A stretch of DNA of 64,000 nucleotides from Moritella sp. JT01. GTDB taxonomy: Bacteria; Pseudomonadota; Gammaproteobacteria; Enterobacterales; Moritellaceae. The notes under the pieces are model-generated. The model saw only the letters and a list, made by a program, of their open reading frames with translations. It did not search any database and had not been told where the DNA came from. The DNA lies in the NCBI RefSeq assembly GCF_001574435.1, contig NZ_LOCN01000023.1:1-64000 (forward strand), read 5' to 3'. A program made the position numbers and the translations under genes. Shown here piece after piece: positions 20,664 through 31,968 of the stretch. The number at the start of each line of letters is the position of its first letter. Positions within the stretch are counted from its first letter, which is position 1.

Positions 20664-22052
20664 ATGCTGACATTGCCGACTACTCTTCAAACCTTATCGA
20701 TTTACCTTAATCCCCGTGTACTGTTTATGGGATTATTTGGTTTCTCCTCTGGATTACCTATTCTTTTGGTCTTCTCTACATTATCATTTTGGCTACGTGA
20801 GGCCGGAGTCGATCGTGCCAGTATTGGTTTCTTTAGCTGGATAGCACTGACCTATGGCTTTAAATGGGCTTGGTCACCCTTGATTGATCAGATCCAGCTA
20901 CCTTGGCTGCACAATAAATTGGGTCGACGTCGAAGTTGGCTATTGTTTACGCAAATAATGATCATTGTAATGCTAATGATCATGGCAACTCAAGATCCCC
21001 AACAAAACGTGATCTTATTCATTATCGCATCACTTGGATTAGCACTTTTTTCAGCGACCCAAGATATTATTGTCGATGCCTTTCGAATTGAGAGCGCAGA
21101 TACGCGCTTACAAGGTGCCATGGCAGCCACTTACATGACAGGCTATCGTATTGCCATGATTGTGGCGGGCGCAGGTTCATTAGCCATTGCAGCGCTCTAT
21201 GATAATAGTGCTATTTATAATGCCGCAGCTTGGCAGTTCGCTTATGCTTGTATGGCGCTATTTATGTTATTTGGTATTTTTGCGACCTTACTTTCTAAAG
21301 AACCCATCGCAAAACATAAAATACATCATGTCCATAATATTCGCGACTTTCTTATTACGGGGATAGTGAAACCCCTAACCGATCTATTCCAACGATACGG
21401 TAAAACCTGCTTACTATTACTGGGCATTGTCATCACCTATCGTATTAGTGACATTGTTATGGGGATCATGGCTAACCCATTTTATGTGGATATGGGTTAT
21501 TCGAAGGCTGAAGTAGCCACAGTCGCAAAAGTCTTTGGGGTGATAATGACACTGGTTGGGGCCGGACTTGGTGGGTTGTTGGTCAATGGCTTAGGCTTAC
21601 TTTCTACTTTATTATTAGGTGGTGTGCTTGCTGCGTTGACTAATGTGTTATTTCATTGGATGGCCGGCAGCATGGCAACCTCACAATTAATGACAATGCT
21701 TGCCTTAATACTCCCAGAGACTTGGTTGCAAACACAAGACCCTGCCCTCTTGTTATTAACCTTGGTGATCAGTGCAGACAATCTCAGTGCAGGTATTGCC
21801 ACTTGTGCCTTTGTGGTGTTTTTATCACGCTTAACCAATACCCAATTTACCGCCACTCAATATGCGCTGTTCTCGTCAATCATGGTATTACTGCCTAAGT
21901 TTATTGCTGGGTTCTCTGGGGTTGTGGTCGATGCGTGGGATTATTCAGCCTTCTTCATCGGTACTGCAGTGTTAGGGATTATTCCAGTGGTCTTTATTGT
22001 AATATTAGTTTACATGCAAATGACAAAACGCTTTAAATGGATTGAATCTTAG
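20664..22052 (+). CDS. ampG: AmpG-family muropeptide MFS permease
   Basis: Inner-membrane major-facilitator protein of 462 residues that brings anhydro-muropeptides into the cytoplasm for cell-wall recycling. The N-terminal FGFSSGLPILLVFSTLSFWL and the SATQDIIVDAFR segment are typical of AmpG; about 12 hydrophobic helices can be traced. It ends in a short cytoplasmic tail, without the long C-terminal extension of some AmpGs. Recycled muropeptides link it functionally to mltB, rlpA and dacA elsewhere in the window. Confidence 0.9.
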   Translation: MLTLPTTLQTLSIYLNPRVLFMGLFGFSSGLPILLVFSTLSFWLREAGVDRASIGFFSWIALTYGFKWAWSPLIDQIQLPWLHNKLGRRRSWLLFTQIMIIVMLMIMATQDPQQNVILFIIASLGLALFSATQDIIVDAFRIESADTRLQGAMAATYMTGYRIAMIVAGAGSLAIAALYDNSAIYNAAAWQFAYACMALFMLFGIFATLLSKEPIAKHKIHHVHNIRDFLITGIVKPLTDLFQRYGKTCLLLLGIVITYRISDIVMGIMANPFYVDMGYSKAEVATVAKVFGVIMTLVGAGLGGLLVNGLGLLSTLLLGGVLAALTNVLFHWMAGSMATSQLMTMLALILPETWLQTQDPALLLLTLVISADNLSAGIATCAFVVFLSRLTNTQFTATQYALFSSIMVLLPKFIAGFSGVVVDAWDYSAFFIGTAVLGIIPVVFIVILVYMQMTKRFKWIES

Positions 22053-22059
22053 GCATAAA

Positions 22060-22090
22060 AAAGCCCAGTGTGTATAACAGACTGGGCTTT
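22060..22090. terminator. Bidirectional terminator between ampG and yajQ
   Basis: A 10-bp stem (22060-22069 with 22081-22090), preceded by six A and followed by TTTACG, lies between convergent genes just after the ampG stop. The T run is stronger toward yajQ. Confidence 0.82.
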
Positions 22091-22161
22091 ACGTACTTAT
22101 ATGACATGTATTTATATGAGACGACTTAGAGCAAGTAAATACTCATACAAGTCATGGCATA

Positions 22162-22644
22162 TTAGTCACGGAAGTTATCAAACTGGAACGGCTGACCTAG
22201 TTCAGCTGTTTTCACATGCTGCATAACAGCTTGTAAATCATCACGTTTTTTACCTACAACACGTACTTTATCGCCTTGAATAGATACTTGTACTTTAAGC
22301 TTGCTGTCTTTAATTGATTTAACCACTTTTTTAGCGACTGCGCCTTCAACGCCTTGTAAAAACTCAACGTCAGCACTGCACGTTTTACCCGAGAATTCAG
22401 TTTTACCTACGCTCATCGAAGAGCTGTCTATATTACGCTTCACTAAAGCACTACGTAAAATATCAGCCATCTGACGAAGTTGCATATCTTCATCTGTGCG
22501 CATTTTTACTTTTTCTTTAATCAGCTCAAAGCTTGCATCAACACCACGAAAATCAAAGCGTGTGCTTAGTTCACGATTTGCATTGTCAGTTGCGTTTTTA
22601 ACTTCAACCATGTCGACTTCAGAAATAATATCAAATTGAGGCAT
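22162..22644 (-). CDS. yajQ: YajQ-family cyclic-di-GMP/nucleotide-binding protein
   Basis: A 160-residue protein with the family N-terminus [11 protein letters not shown] and the motifs [32 protein letters not shown] and [18 protein letters not shown]. YajQ-type proteins bind cyclic di-GMP in Xanthomonas and Pseudomonas; nucleic-acid binding was reported earlier. Start 22644 is preferred over 22650 because AGGA is then seven bases away instead of one. Confidence 0.93.
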   Translation of the reverse strand: MPQFDIISEVDMVEVKNATDNANRELSTRFDFRGVDASFELIKEKVKMRTDEDMQLRQMADILRSALVKRNIDSSSMSVGKTEFSGKTCSADVEFLQGVEGAVAKKVVKSIKDSKLKVQVSIQGDKVRVVGKKRDDLQAVMQHVKTAELGQPFQFDNFRD

Positions 22645-22793
22645 CTTCATATCCTATCATTTATAATAATATGATTATCTAATAGATGATAGTTGTAATT
22701 CAACCATTAACTACAGAAGTAAGTCACTAGGACGCATTAAGTAACGATTAACTGACTATAATTGCTATTATGCCCCTTTTTATTGAGATAAGT

Positions 22794-23141
22794 ATGTCAT
22801 TGGACAAATATAAACTCTGGTTTCGCTTACTCTTTGTTATTGTTATATTCACAATCTGCCTACTTGCTTTTGGCAAACCTTCAACGAGTATAACGCAATT
22901 AGGTTACGACAAATTAAATCACTTAGTTGCCTTTGTGACATTAGCCTTACTCTTTGATTATAGTTTCCCAGATAGAACAATAACGTTGTTTATGACATTA
23001 CTTGGATTCGGTATTTTCATTGAATTTATTCAAGGTATGATACCCGGTCGCACAACAAGCCATTGGGATATCGTCGCCGATTTAATCGGTATCACCAGTT
23101 ACTTAATCATTCAACCATTACGAGCAAAAATACATGGCTAA
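22794..23141 (+). CDS. VanZ-like membrane protein
   Basis: Small inner-membrane protein of 115 residues with about four hydrophobic helices. The pattern YDKLNHLVAFVTLALLFDYS followed by GFGIFIEFIQGMIPGRTTSHWDIVAD is characteristic of short VanZ-like (YjzB-type) proteins. Function is unknown. ATG 22794 (GAGATAAG upstream) is preferred to ATG 22770. Its stop overlaps the start of panE by 8 bp, so the two are translationally coupled. Confidence 0.8.
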   Translation: MSLDKYKLWFRLLFVIVIFTICLLAFGKPSTSITQLGYDKLNHLVAFVTLALLFDYSFPDRTITLFMTLLGFGIFIEFIQGMIPGRTTSHWDIVADLIGITSYLIIQPLRAKIHG

Positions 23142-24033
23142 TTGGAACATTCTCGGTGCGGGTGCTATCGGGCATTTCTTTGCAGAAAAATTATTAAAAT
23201 CAGGCCAACACGCCGCATTTATATTGCGCCCCAAGAGTGAGGCTCATATCCGTACATTTAACGTTGAAGATTTAAATGGCGGACATTCGAGTAACACCGT
23301 AATGGCACAACCTAACCTCACACCTAAATGTGACTTTTTACTGGTTACACTAAAAGCCCAACATGTGCTTCCTGCATTAACCTTACTTCAATCACAAATC
23401 GATAAGCATTGTTGTATCGTGCTCTTGCACAATGGCATGGGCACGGCGGAACAAGCCGAAAAGCTATTCCCTCGGAACGCAATCATAGTTGGCACAACGT
23501 CCAATGGCGTATTAAAACTGTCAGACGATCATATTCGCCATACGGGGGCTGGTGTCACTTGGTTCGGCGCATTTAATAATCAAGCTAAGCGTTATAAAGA
23601 TATCGCCAGTCAGTTATTTGCACTTGAAGAATTAGCATGGTGTGAAGATATACGTGAGAAATTATGGCTTAAATTAGTGATTAACTGTGCGATAAACCCG
23701 TTAACCGCACTCCATCAATGCAAGAATGGTGTATTGGCGAGCCCCGCGTTATATCCGCATGTGGTTAAGGTGGTACAAGAATTAGCGCTTGTTTGTGAAA
23801 AAGCCCGTTTGCCTTGGTCTTATTCAGAGCTGCAAGCACAGGTCGATAATGTTATTGAACGTACGGCTGAAAATTTTTCTTCGATGCATCAAGATCATTA
23901 CTTTAACCGTCAATCCGAAATTGATTACATTACCGGGTATGTTTTAAAAGTGGCGAATGCCTACAGTATCGACATTCCTACAAATAAAGCCTTATATGAT
24001 CAAATCAAACAGCACGATACTGAATTAGCTTAG
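23134..24033 (+). CDS. panE: 2-dehydropantoate 2-reductase PanE
   Basis: NADPH-dependent ketopantoate reductase of the pantothenate/CoA pathway, 299 residues. The N-terminal Rossmann motif is GAGAIGHFFAEKL, followed by LLVTLKAQHV, LLHNGMGTAEQ and the catalytic-lysine region KLWLKLVINCAINPLTAL. A single gene outside any pantothenate operon, coupled to the VanZ-like gene. Confidence 0.93.
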   Translation: MANWNILGAGAIGHFFAEKLLKSGQHAAFILRPKSEAHIRTFNVEDLNGGHSSNTVMAQPNLTPKCDFLLVTLKAQHVLPALTLLQSQIDKHCCIVLLHNGMGTAEQAEKLFPRNAIIVGTTSNGVLKLSDDHIRHTGAGVTWFGAFNNQAKRYKDIASQLFALEELAWCEDIREKLWLKLVINCAINPLTALHQCKNGVLASPALYPHVVKVVQELALVCEKARLPWSYSELQAQVDNVIERTAENFSSMHQDHYFNRQSEIDYITGYVLKVANAYSIDIPTNKALYDQIKQHDTELA

Positions 24034-24064
24034 TTACATAATTCAACATTACATCATGATCAAA

Positions 24065-24090
24065 AAAGCCAGCAACTGATTGCTGGCTTT
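24065..24090. terminator. Bidirectional terminator between panE and thiI
   Basis: A 10-bp stem (24065-24074 with 24081-24090) with a 6-base loop, six A on the left and TTTT on the right, lies between the convergent genes. Confidence 0.87.
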
Positions 24091-24150
24091 TACTCATTAG
24101 CTTGATAAGGATAAAGCCTTAACAGCGTAATGATTAAGGGTAGTTAAAAG

Positions 24151-25605
24151 TTAAGGACGATAAACTTTTACGTTCGCATAACCTTTTTCAATCAGGTATA
24201 ACGCTTGCAATTTACTCATCACACCACGATCACAATACAGTAAGTACGTCTTCTCTTGATCTAACTCGCCAAACTGATTACCTAACTTAAAGAAAGGCAT
24301 GTGCTGAACTTCTAGCCCATCAACATCAAGTGGTGAATCTTCAACTTCGTCAATACTACGAATATCTAAGATCACTTCATTTTCTGCAATTTCAGTTACC
24401 GCTTCAACATCGCTGACTTGCTCTTGTGCTTCTGTTGCGATTTGACGAATATCGATTACTTTAGCATCCATAACAACTTGATCGATCAAGCTCATGTCAA
24501 ATTTAGCTTCTTCCGCTTCGATCTTCTCTTTCACTGCTTTTACGGTTGGTTTCTTCGAAATAACACCGCAATATTCAGGAATTGTTTCAGAAAATTCAGC
24601 AGTACCAATTTTACGCGCTGTATCAATAATGTCTTGCTTATCAGCAACAATTAACGGACGTAAGATCAAGGTATCCGTCACGGAATCGATTAACGATAAG
24701 TTACGAATCGTTTGGCTTGATACTTGACCAACCGCTTCACCAGTTACCAAAGCTTCAATGCCTAAACGCTCAGCAATTTTAGACGCAGCGCGCATCATCA
24801 TACGCTTAAGTACCACACCCATTTGTGAGTTATCTACTTTCTCTAAGATCTCAGCAACAACAGGATCGAACGGTACGCTAACAAATTTAACTTTGTGTGA
24901 TGAGCTGTACTTGTTCCACAAGAAATATGAAATTTGTTTCACACCAATCTCATGCGCATCACCGCCTAAGTTGAAGAAACAGAAATGCGTTCGGCTACCA
25001 CGTTTAATCGTTAAGTAACTTGATACCGCAGAGTCAAAACCACCTGACATTAATGACAACACATCTTCTTGTCCTGCCATAGGGAAACCACCTAAACCTT
25101 CATGGCGTTCAGTCACGAGGTAAAGTTTATCATTTTCAACTTCAATTTTAATCGTTTCTTGTGGTTTTCTTAATTGTACACGCGCTGCTTCTGTATGCTG
25201 ATTTAAGCCACCACCAACATAACGCTCTAAGTCAATCGACGTAAAGTCATGCTTACCGTTACGCTTTGCACGTACACAAAACGTTTTTCCAACTAAAATA
25301 TCTTTATAAACGGGTAATGCTTGCTGGAAAATATCATCAAGATCGGTGAAAGTTGACTCTTGAACTTCGAGTGAATGGGCAATCCCAGGGGTATTGCTTA
25401 ATACTTCACGATAAAAATCGCGGTTTTTATCACTGTCATCTGTCGTGCGGACAACAATTTTATCCCACTCAAGGATCACGCGTGCATGTTCATCTTCACG
25501 GCGTAGAATATTACGTAAACTCGATTGCAGCATTTTACTAAAACGCTTACGTACAGATTTACTTTTCATCATTACTTCTGGGAATATTTTTACAATAAAT
25601 TTCAT
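24151..25605 (-). CDS. thiI: tRNA 4-thiouridine sulfurtransferase ThiI
   Basis: Transfers sulfur to U8 of tRNA and also to ThiS for thiazole synthesis. Domains in order are an N-terminal ferredoxin-like/THUMP region, a PP-loop ATPase with [12 protein letters not shown], and a C-terminal rhodanese domain whose [12 protein letters not shown] holds the persulfide cysteine. Retention of the rhodanese cysteine marks the enteric-type protein. Start 25605 ([13 protein letters not shown] upstream) is preferred to 25629; length 484. Confidence 0.95.
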   Translation of the reverse strand: MKFIVKIFPEVMMKSKSVRKRFSKMLQSSLRNILRREDEHARVILEWDKIVVRTTDDSDKNRDFYREVLSNTPGIAHSLEVQESTFTDLDDIFQQALPVYKDILVGKTFCVRAKRNGKHDFTSIDLERYVGGGLNQHTEAARVQLRKPQETIKIEVENDKLYLVTERHEGLGGFPMAGQEDVLSLMSGGFDSAVSSYLTIKRGSRTHFCFFNLGGDAHEIGVKQISYFLWNKYSSSHKVKFVSVPFDPVVAEILEKVDNSQMGVVLKRMMMRAASKIAERLGIEALVTGEAVGQVSSQTIRNLSLIDSVTDTLILRPLIVADKQDIIDTARKIGTAEFSETIPEYCGVISKKPTVKAVKEKIEAEEAKFDMSLIDQVVMDAKVIDIRQIATEAQEQVSDVEAVTEIAENEVILDIRSIDEVEDSPLDVDGLEVQHMPFFKLGNQFGELDQEKTYLLYCDRGVMSKLQALYLIEKGYANVKVYRP

Positions 25606-25702
25606 GGTTTTGCCTACATCATAGTTCAAACAAACAGGTGGCCCAGCATTTCATCGAGCCGGGTGTTTCGCTGATATATTCGATCATTTCAATCAAAATA
25701 AA

Positions 25703-25730
25703 AACGGGCCCACCTTAAAGTGAGCCCGTT
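25703..25730 (-). terminator. Terminator of the LigB-type ligase gene
   Basis: Stem 25703-25709 with 25724-25730, extended by three inner pairs after one mismatch, followed on the minus strand by TTTTATTTTG. It separates the ligase gene from thiI. Confidence 0.85.
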
Positions 25731-25778
25731 GCAGTTACTGGGCAGCAGTATACTTAAAATGCCTAAATATGCAAGATG

Positions 25779-27056
<1,278 letters not shown>

Positions 27057-27210
27057 TTAATTTGATGCTCATGAGTAGAAGCATCGAAAGGCCGTAATTC
27101 ATTGAGATAATTAGTCGTTCTAGATCACAAATTAACAATTCAAATAATACGTATTTTAACTACTGATTAACACTGTACCATTCTTTTAAAATCGAATTTC
27201 TTGAAGTTGT

Positions 27211-27239
27211 TTGACCATCAACTACACTAAAACTATAAT
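27211..27239 (+). promoter_or_regulatory. Sigma-70 promoter of the 77-residue gene
   Basis: TTGACC (27211-27216), a 17-base spacer and a perfect TATAAT (27234-27239) give one of the best promoters in the window. Start of transcription would be near 27246, leaving a leader of about 23 nt with a GAGAGG ribosome-binding site. Confidence 0.8.
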
Positions 27240-27268
27240 CCGATTGTTCCGCCACGAGAGGTATTACC

Positions 27269-27502
27269 ATGCAGCTTTCCGATATCAAAAGCATGTATCA
27301 CAGACATGAATTAGTTGAGGCTATCGTCGAACCATCTTTGGTAGCAAACGGGTGGATTGTAGAATTTAAATCTGAAAATGGAGATATTATTCCTTTAACC
27401 GATTTTAGCGGCCATGAAAAGTGTTATCGAAATTTAGATATCGCGACAGCAACTGCGCAGCAGGTCGGGTTTCCATCTGTGAGAATCGATGAACCATTTT
27501 AA
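27269..27502 (+). CDS. Uncharacterised 77-residue protein
   Basis: A small soluble protein, fairly acidic, without signal peptide or membrane segment. It begins MQLSDIKSMYHRHELVEAIV and contains WIVEFKSENGDIIPLTD and a C-terminal QQVGFPSVRIDEPF. A strong promoter and GAGAGG site support expression. I have seen similar short proteins in marine Gammaproteobacteria but know no function. It lies between divergent ligB and convergent ybeL. Confidence 0.8.
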   Translation: MQLSDIKSMYHRHELVEAIVEPSLVANGWIVEFKSENGDIIPLTDFSGHEKCYRNLDIATATAQQVGFPSVRIDEPF

Positions 27503-27537
27503 CTATCTGCTCTATATTTAATTCTAAGCAAAAAAAT

Positions 27538-27561
27538 GGTCAGTGCATCATCGCACTGACC
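27538..27561 (-). terminator. Terminator of ybeL
   Basis: A perfect 9-bp stem (27538-27546 with 27553-27561) and 6-base loop, with a U tract on the minus-strand side after one base (left flank AAAAAAT on plus). The other side has only TTT, so use by the plus-strand 77-residue gene is possible but weaker. Confidence 0.82.
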
Positions 27562-27597
27562 TTTAGGTGTATATCATTATATACATGTTTATATACA

Positions 27598-28104
27598 TTA
27601 AGGATCAAAGCTTTCACGCATAAACTCGTCTCCATCACAGCCAGCACAAGAAAGTACAATGGCAGGATGAAATAATTCTTTTTGATAACCACAACGCACA
27701 CACGTGAGTAAACCAAAGCCAACTTCGTCACCAGTTCTATAACGACCTTGGTGTTGTAAATCATCTCCGACCTCAGTCCATTCGACCTGTGTTTTATCCG
27801 TAATCGCTGCCAATGCCCCCCACGTAATTTTATCCCATGCTTGATACCAGGCTGACAACTTAAAACTGCTAACACTCGTCTGATAATCTTTATTAAATTC
27901 ACCAATATCATGGCGAATATAAGCAGATGCTTCTGTTAATTCTTTTTTTGTTAAATCACCCGCAGCACCTAAATAAGCTTCTGCTTTAAGTACAAATCGT
28001 TGCGTAAAATCATTACCCATAAACAGTTTCCTCCCTTTAAATCCCAGAGGATGTACAGATAAGTGGCGCACTGAATTTTGATACTGAGTATTGAGCTTAG
28101 CCAT
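27598..28104 (-). CDS. ybeL: YbeL-like zinc-ribbon protein (DUF1451)
   Basis: A 168-residue protein of the YbeL/DUF1451 family, function unknown. The N-terminal two thirds are helical with EASAYIRHDIGEFNKDYQ and the family stretch ITDKTQVEWTEVGDDLQHQG. The C-terminal zinc ribbon has CVRCGYQ and LSCAGCDGDEF. The start at 28104 has a GGAGG site five bases upstream; a longer frame to 28143 lacks one. It is divergent from leuS, an arrangement also known in other Gammaproteobacteria. Confidence 0.88.
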   Translation of the reverse strand: MAKLNTQYQNSVRHLSVHPLGFKGRKLFMGNDFTQRFVLKAEAYLGAAGDLTKKELTEASAYIRHDIGEFNKDYQTSVSSFKLSAWYQAWDKITWGALAAITDKTQVEWTEVGDDLQHQGRYRTGDEVGFGLLTCVRCGYQKELFHPAIVLSCAGCDGDEFMRESFDP

Positions 28105-28435
28105 ATAAACCTCCGAATTAATGTAATAACAGTTAACCTGCATTTATTAATAAAACGTCATCTATATTCATCAGTAAACATTATTTATTGTCAGCAATAA
28201 CGAGCCCCTTAGAAGAAGGGATATAGTTACTGCTATAACTTAAGTATATGCCAAAATGCGCACCCAACAAGCGCACTGCATCACATAGTTACCTTGTAAA
28301 AGTCTTCAATAAGCATTATCAGTATGGAAAACTTATCGCGATCTGCAAATGAAACTTGTTGCCCTTAGTCTGCTAAGGTATTCTATGGCAAAATTTTGTT
28401 TATAAATCCTACCAAGAACAGACTGGATATTACCC
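28105..28435. other. 331-bp divergent spacer between ybeL and leuS
   Basis: It must hold both promoters. For leuS, TTGCCC at 28359-28364 could be a -35 with a weak -10 near 28381, inside the small inverted repeat CTTAG/CTAAG. No leader peptide rich in leucine codons and no T-box-like structure was recognised. Confidence 0.4.
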
Positions 28436-31027
28436 ATGCAAGAACAATATACTCCAAGCAGTATCGAACCTCAGGTTCAAAAACACTGGCAAGAAAATAA
28501 AACATTCGAAGTACAAAACGACGAAACTAAAGAGAAATTCTACTGCTTGTCTATGTTCCCATACCCAAGTGGTCGACTGCACATGGGCCACGTACGTAAC
28601 TACACAATTGGTGACGTGATCGCACGTTTCCAACGTATGCAAGGCAAAAACGTATTACAACCTATCGGTTGGGATGCATTTGGTCTGCCTGCTGAAAATG
28701 CTGCAATCAAAAACAACACGGCACCAGCGCCTTGGACGTATGAAAACATTGATTACATGAAAGGTCAGCTAACGTCTCTAGGCTTTGGTTATGACTGGAA
28801 GCGTGAAATCGCAACATGTACTCCTGAATACTACCGTTGGGAACAAGAGTTCTTCACTAAACTTTTCAACAAAGGTTTAGTTTATAAGAAGACGTCATCA
28901 GTGAACTGGTGCCCGAACGATGAAACAGTACTGGCTAACGAACAAGTAAATGACGGTTGCTGCTGGCGTTGTGATACCCCAGTCGAACAAAAAGAAATTC
29001 CACAGTGGTTCATTAAAATCACTGCATATGCAGACGAACTACTGACGTCAATTGATGACCTTGACGGCTGGCCTGAGCAAGTTAAAACGATGCAACGTAA
29101 CTGGATCGGTCGCAGTGAAGGTATTGAATTAGACTTTGTTGTTGATGGTCAAAGTGACGAACTAAGCAAGCTATCTGTATACACGACACGTCCAGACACA
29201 GTCATGGGCGTAACGTATGTGGGTATCGCAGCAGGTCATCCACTGGCAGAGCAAGCTGCACAAAACAATCCAGAATTAGCTGCATTCAACCTTGAATGTA
29301 AAAACATGAAAGTGGCTGAAGCTGATCTAGAAAAAATGGAAAAGAAAGGCATGGCTACTGGCCTATACGCTATTCATCCATTAAATGGTCGTAAAGTACC
29401 TGTATACGTAGCAAACTTCGTATTAATGGGTTACGGCACAGGCGCAGTAATGGCGGTTCCAGCTCACGACCAACGTGACTATGAATTCGCAACGAAATAC
29501 AGTATCGATATCGTTCCAGTAATCAAACCTAGCGATGGTAGCGAACTAGACGTTTCTGAAGTAGCTTACACTGAAAAAGGTGTACTGTTTAACTCGGGTG
29601 AATTCGACGGTTTAGAATTCGGCGCAGCAGTTGATGCCATTGCAGCTAAATTAGAAGCAAACGGTCAAGGCACCAAGAAAGTTAACTTCCGTCTACGTGA
29701 CTGGGGTGTTTCTCGTCAACGTTACTGGGGCGCGCCAATCCCAATGTTAACACTTGAAGATGGTACTGTGGTGCCAACACCAGCAGACCAACTGCCAGTG
29801 ATCCTACCTGAAAATGTGAAAATGGACGGTATTCAAAGTCCTATTAAAGCAGATTTAGAATGGGCTAAAACAACATATAACGGTCAACCTGCACTACGTG
29901 AAACAGACACATTTGATACCTTCATGGAATCATCTTGGTACTATGCACGCTATTGTAGCGCAACATCAGAAACTGAAATGCTAAACCGTGAAGATGCAAA
30001 TCACTGGTTACCAGTCGATCAGTATGTGGGTGGTATTGAACACGCATGTATGCACCTACTATATGCACGTTTCTTCCACAAACTGTTACGTGATGAGCAA
30101 ATGGTTGATAGCAACGAACCGTTCAAACGTCTGCTTTGTCAAGGTATGGTACTTGCTGATGCATACTACTACACCAACGAAAATGGCGGTCGTGTTTGGG
30201 TTTCTCCGTTAGACGTTACCGCTGAGCGTGACGAAAAAGGTCAAGCAACGAAATACATCGACAATGAAGGTAACGAACTTGTTCATACTGGCATGACTAA
30301 AATGTCTAAGTCTAAGAACAACGGTATCGACCCACAAACAATGATCGATCGTTTTGGCGCTGATACAGTACGTCTATTCATGATGTTTGCAGCACCCGCT
30401 GACCAAACGCTAGAATGGCAAGACTCAGCAGTAGAAGGCGCACACCGTTTCCTACGTCGTGTCTGGACACTTGCTTATAACCACATCAGCAAAGGTGACG
30501 TTGCCCCTCTTGATCTTGCAGCACTTAACAGCAAACAAAAAGAACTACGTCGTGAAGTCCATAAAACAATTGCGAAGGTATCTGACGATATCGATCGTCG
30601 TCAGACGTTCAATACTGCGATTGCCTCTGTGATGGAATTAATGAACAAGCTAACTAAAGCACCTCAAGAAGCAGAGCAAGATCGTGCATTACTTCAAGAA
30701 GCCTTAGTAGCGGTAGTTCGTCTACTTGCACCTATCACTCCGCATATCTGTTTTGAACTGTGGGGTAAATTAGGTCAAGAAGGTAACATCGACGAAGCAC
30801 TATGGCCTATCGCGGATAAAGCCGCTATGGTTGAGTCAGAAAAATTAATCATCGTTCAAGTAAACGGTAAGCTGCGTGCTAAATTAACTGTACCAGCAGA
30901 CGCAACACAAGAATCTGTTGAAGCATTAGCAAATGCAGATGTAAACGTGACTAAATTTACCGATGGTAAAACAGTACGTAAAGTAATTTTCGTACCAGGT
31001 AAACTACTTAACATCGTTGCTAACTAA
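28436..31027 (+). CDS. leuS: Leucyl-tRNA synthetase LeuS
   Basis: Class I aminoacyl-tRNA synthetase charging tRNA-Leu, 863 residues, normal bacterial length. The HIGH-type motif [15 protein letters not shown] is near residue 42 and KMSKSKNNG near residue 620. A CP1 editing domain lies between them, with a TTRPDT-type threonine-rich motif and the HDQRDYEFA segment, and a zinc-binding CWRC pair occurs near residue 180. It opens the long plus-strand run to lipA. Confidence 0.98.
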   Translation: MQEQYTPSSIEPQVQKHWQENKTFEVQNDETKEKFYCLSMFPYPSGRLHMGHVRNYTIGDVIARFQRMQGKNVLQPIGWDAFGLPAENAAIKNNTAPAPWTYENIDYMKGQLTSLGFGYDWKREIATCTPEYYRWEQEFFTKLFNKGLVYKKTSSVNWCPNDETVLANEQVNDGCCWRCDTPVEQKEIPQWFIKITAYADELLTSIDDLDGWPEQVKTMQRNWIGRSEGIELDFVVDGQSDELSKLSVYTTRPDTVMGVTYVGIAAGHPLAEQAAQNNPELAAFNLECKNMKVAEADLEKMEKKGMATGLYAIHPLNGRKVPVYVANFVLMGYGTGAVMAVPAHDQRDYEFATKYSIDIVPVIKPSDGSELDVSEVAYTEKGVLFNSGEFDGLEFGAAVDAIAAKLEANGQGTKKVNFRLRDWGVSRQRYWGAPIPMLTLEDGTVVPTPADQLPVILPENVKMDGIQSPIKADLEWAKTTYNGQPALRETDTFDTFMESSWYYARYCSATSETEMLNREDANHWLPVDQYVGGIEHACMHLLYARFFHKLLRDEQMVDSNEPFKRLLCQGMVLADAYYYTNENGGRVWVSPLDVTAERDEKGQATKYIDNEGNELVHTGMTKMSKSKNNGIDPQTMIDRFGADTVRLFMMFAAPADQTLEWQDSAVEGAHRFLRRVWTLAYNHISKGDVAPLDLAALNSKQKELRREVHKTIAKVSDDIDRRQTFNTAIASVMELMNKLTKAPQEAEQDRALLQEALVAVVRLLAPITPHICFELWGKLGQEGNIDEALWPIADKAAMVESEKLIIVQVNGKLRAKLTVPADATQESVEALANADVNVTKFTDGKTVRKVIFVPGKLLNIVAN

Positions 31028-31049
31028 GATTATTTATTGTCACGTTCTA

Positions 31050-31159
31050 CAGCGTTAATAGCTGATTAATTAACGCTGTATTTACTCGATTAATAGACAA
31101 CTTAGACACAAAAAATAGGCCCTTCATTCTGCTTTTATTTTTATAGTAGAGTCTAGGGC
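31050..31159 (+). terminator. Terminator region after leuS
   Basis: Two hairpins: an AT-rich 10-bp stem (31050-31059 with 31069-31078) lacking a good T tract, and GCCCT...AGGGC (31119-31123 with 31155-31159) with a long loop but followed by TTTTTTGTTTTT. The second looks the more likely stop point before lptE. Confidence 0.55.
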
Positions 31160-31221
31160 TTTTTTGTTTTTAGATTACGTGTAAAATTACCTACAATTCA
31201 CTTATATATTTTGTAGGCATT

Positions 31222-31968
31222 ATGATCGCATCGGCACTGAAACCAGGTTTTATTCGACTAATTTGCATCTTCCTCTTTACTGCTATTCTTGGCGGCTGTG
31301 GCTTTCATTTAAAAAATGGCAGTGGCATTCCAAATGAATTACGTAATTTAACGTTAGTATCGAGTAAGTATTCCGATTTAACACGCCTCATCAAACAAGA
31401 GTTACGTTACAACAAAATTAACCTTGTTGTTCCGACTGTAACATCAACAACGAGCGATAAGTCTCTGACAACAGAAACCGATAACTCTTCTAATATATTG
31501 GATGAAGATTCAACCCAAACCAAAACGACGGCAATGGATCCTGCACTGTTAAATTCACAGACACCCATACTAAGAATTATGTCCGAGACCTCAGGTTCAC
31601 GTACTGTGTCCCTCTATTTAAATGCAAGCGCAGCTGAATATGAACTTAGCTATGTAATCGAGATGGAAGTACGCTTACCGAATCAAGAACCACAATATTT
31701 TACTGTTGCCCTACAACGCGATCTGTTAAATGATTCACAAAAAGCACTCGCTAATTCACGTGTATCAGAACTATTACAGCAGGAACTACGTGAAGCGGCG
31801 GCACAACAGGTTGTTCGTACCTTAAGCCAAGTTATAATCGAACCACAAACCATTAATGATAACGATGATGAAACCGAGCTAAGTGAAGCAGCACTCAATA
31901 CAGAATTAAATACAGAGCTAAATACAGAGCTAAATACAGAGCTAAATACAGAATTTGAAGCTAACTAA
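31222..31968 (+). CDS. lptE: LPS-assembly lipoprotein LptE
   Basis: Outer-membrane lipoprotein that plugs the LptD barrel for lipopolysaccharide export. Lipobox ILGGC gives the lipidated Cys26, followed by GFHLKNGSGIPNELRNLTL as in the family. At 248 residues it is longer than usual: a Ser/Thr/Asp-rich insert lies at about residues 73-112, and an acidic tail ends in five NTEL/NTEF repeats encoded by a 12-bp tandem repeat (31897-31956). Its stop overlaps the holA start, as often seen for this pair. Confidence 0.9.
   Translation: MIASALKPGFIRLICIFLFTAILGGCGFHLKNGSGIPNELRNLTLVSSKYSDLTRLIKQELRYNKINLVVPTVTSTTSDKSLTTETDNSSNILDEDSTQTKTTAMDPALLNSQTPILRIMSETSGSRTVSLYLNASAAEYELSYVIEMEVRLPNQEPQYFTVALQRDLLNDSQKALANSRVSELLQQELREAAAQQVVRTLSQVIIEPQTINDNDDETELSEAALNTELNTELNTELNTELNTEFEAN
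31897..31956 (+). repeat. Five-copy 12-bp tandem repeat at the 3' end of lptE
   Basis: Five consecutive 12-bp units of the form AATACAGA(A/G)(T/C)T(A/T) encode Asn-Thr-Glu-Leu four times and Asn-Thr-Glu-Phe once. The three central units are identical. A multiple of three keeps the frame if copy number changes. Confidence 0.95.

Noticed and set aside
25630-25778. Searched for a frameshifted remainder of the LigB C-terminus
   Set aside because: The interval is only about 150 bp, holds the ligase terminator and shows no HhH-like translation in any frame.
27540-27911. A 123-codon minus-strand frame overlapping ybeL
   Set aside because: It shares the strand but another frame with ybeL, whose zinc ribbon and ribosome-binding site are convincing; it also runs through the ybeL terminator.
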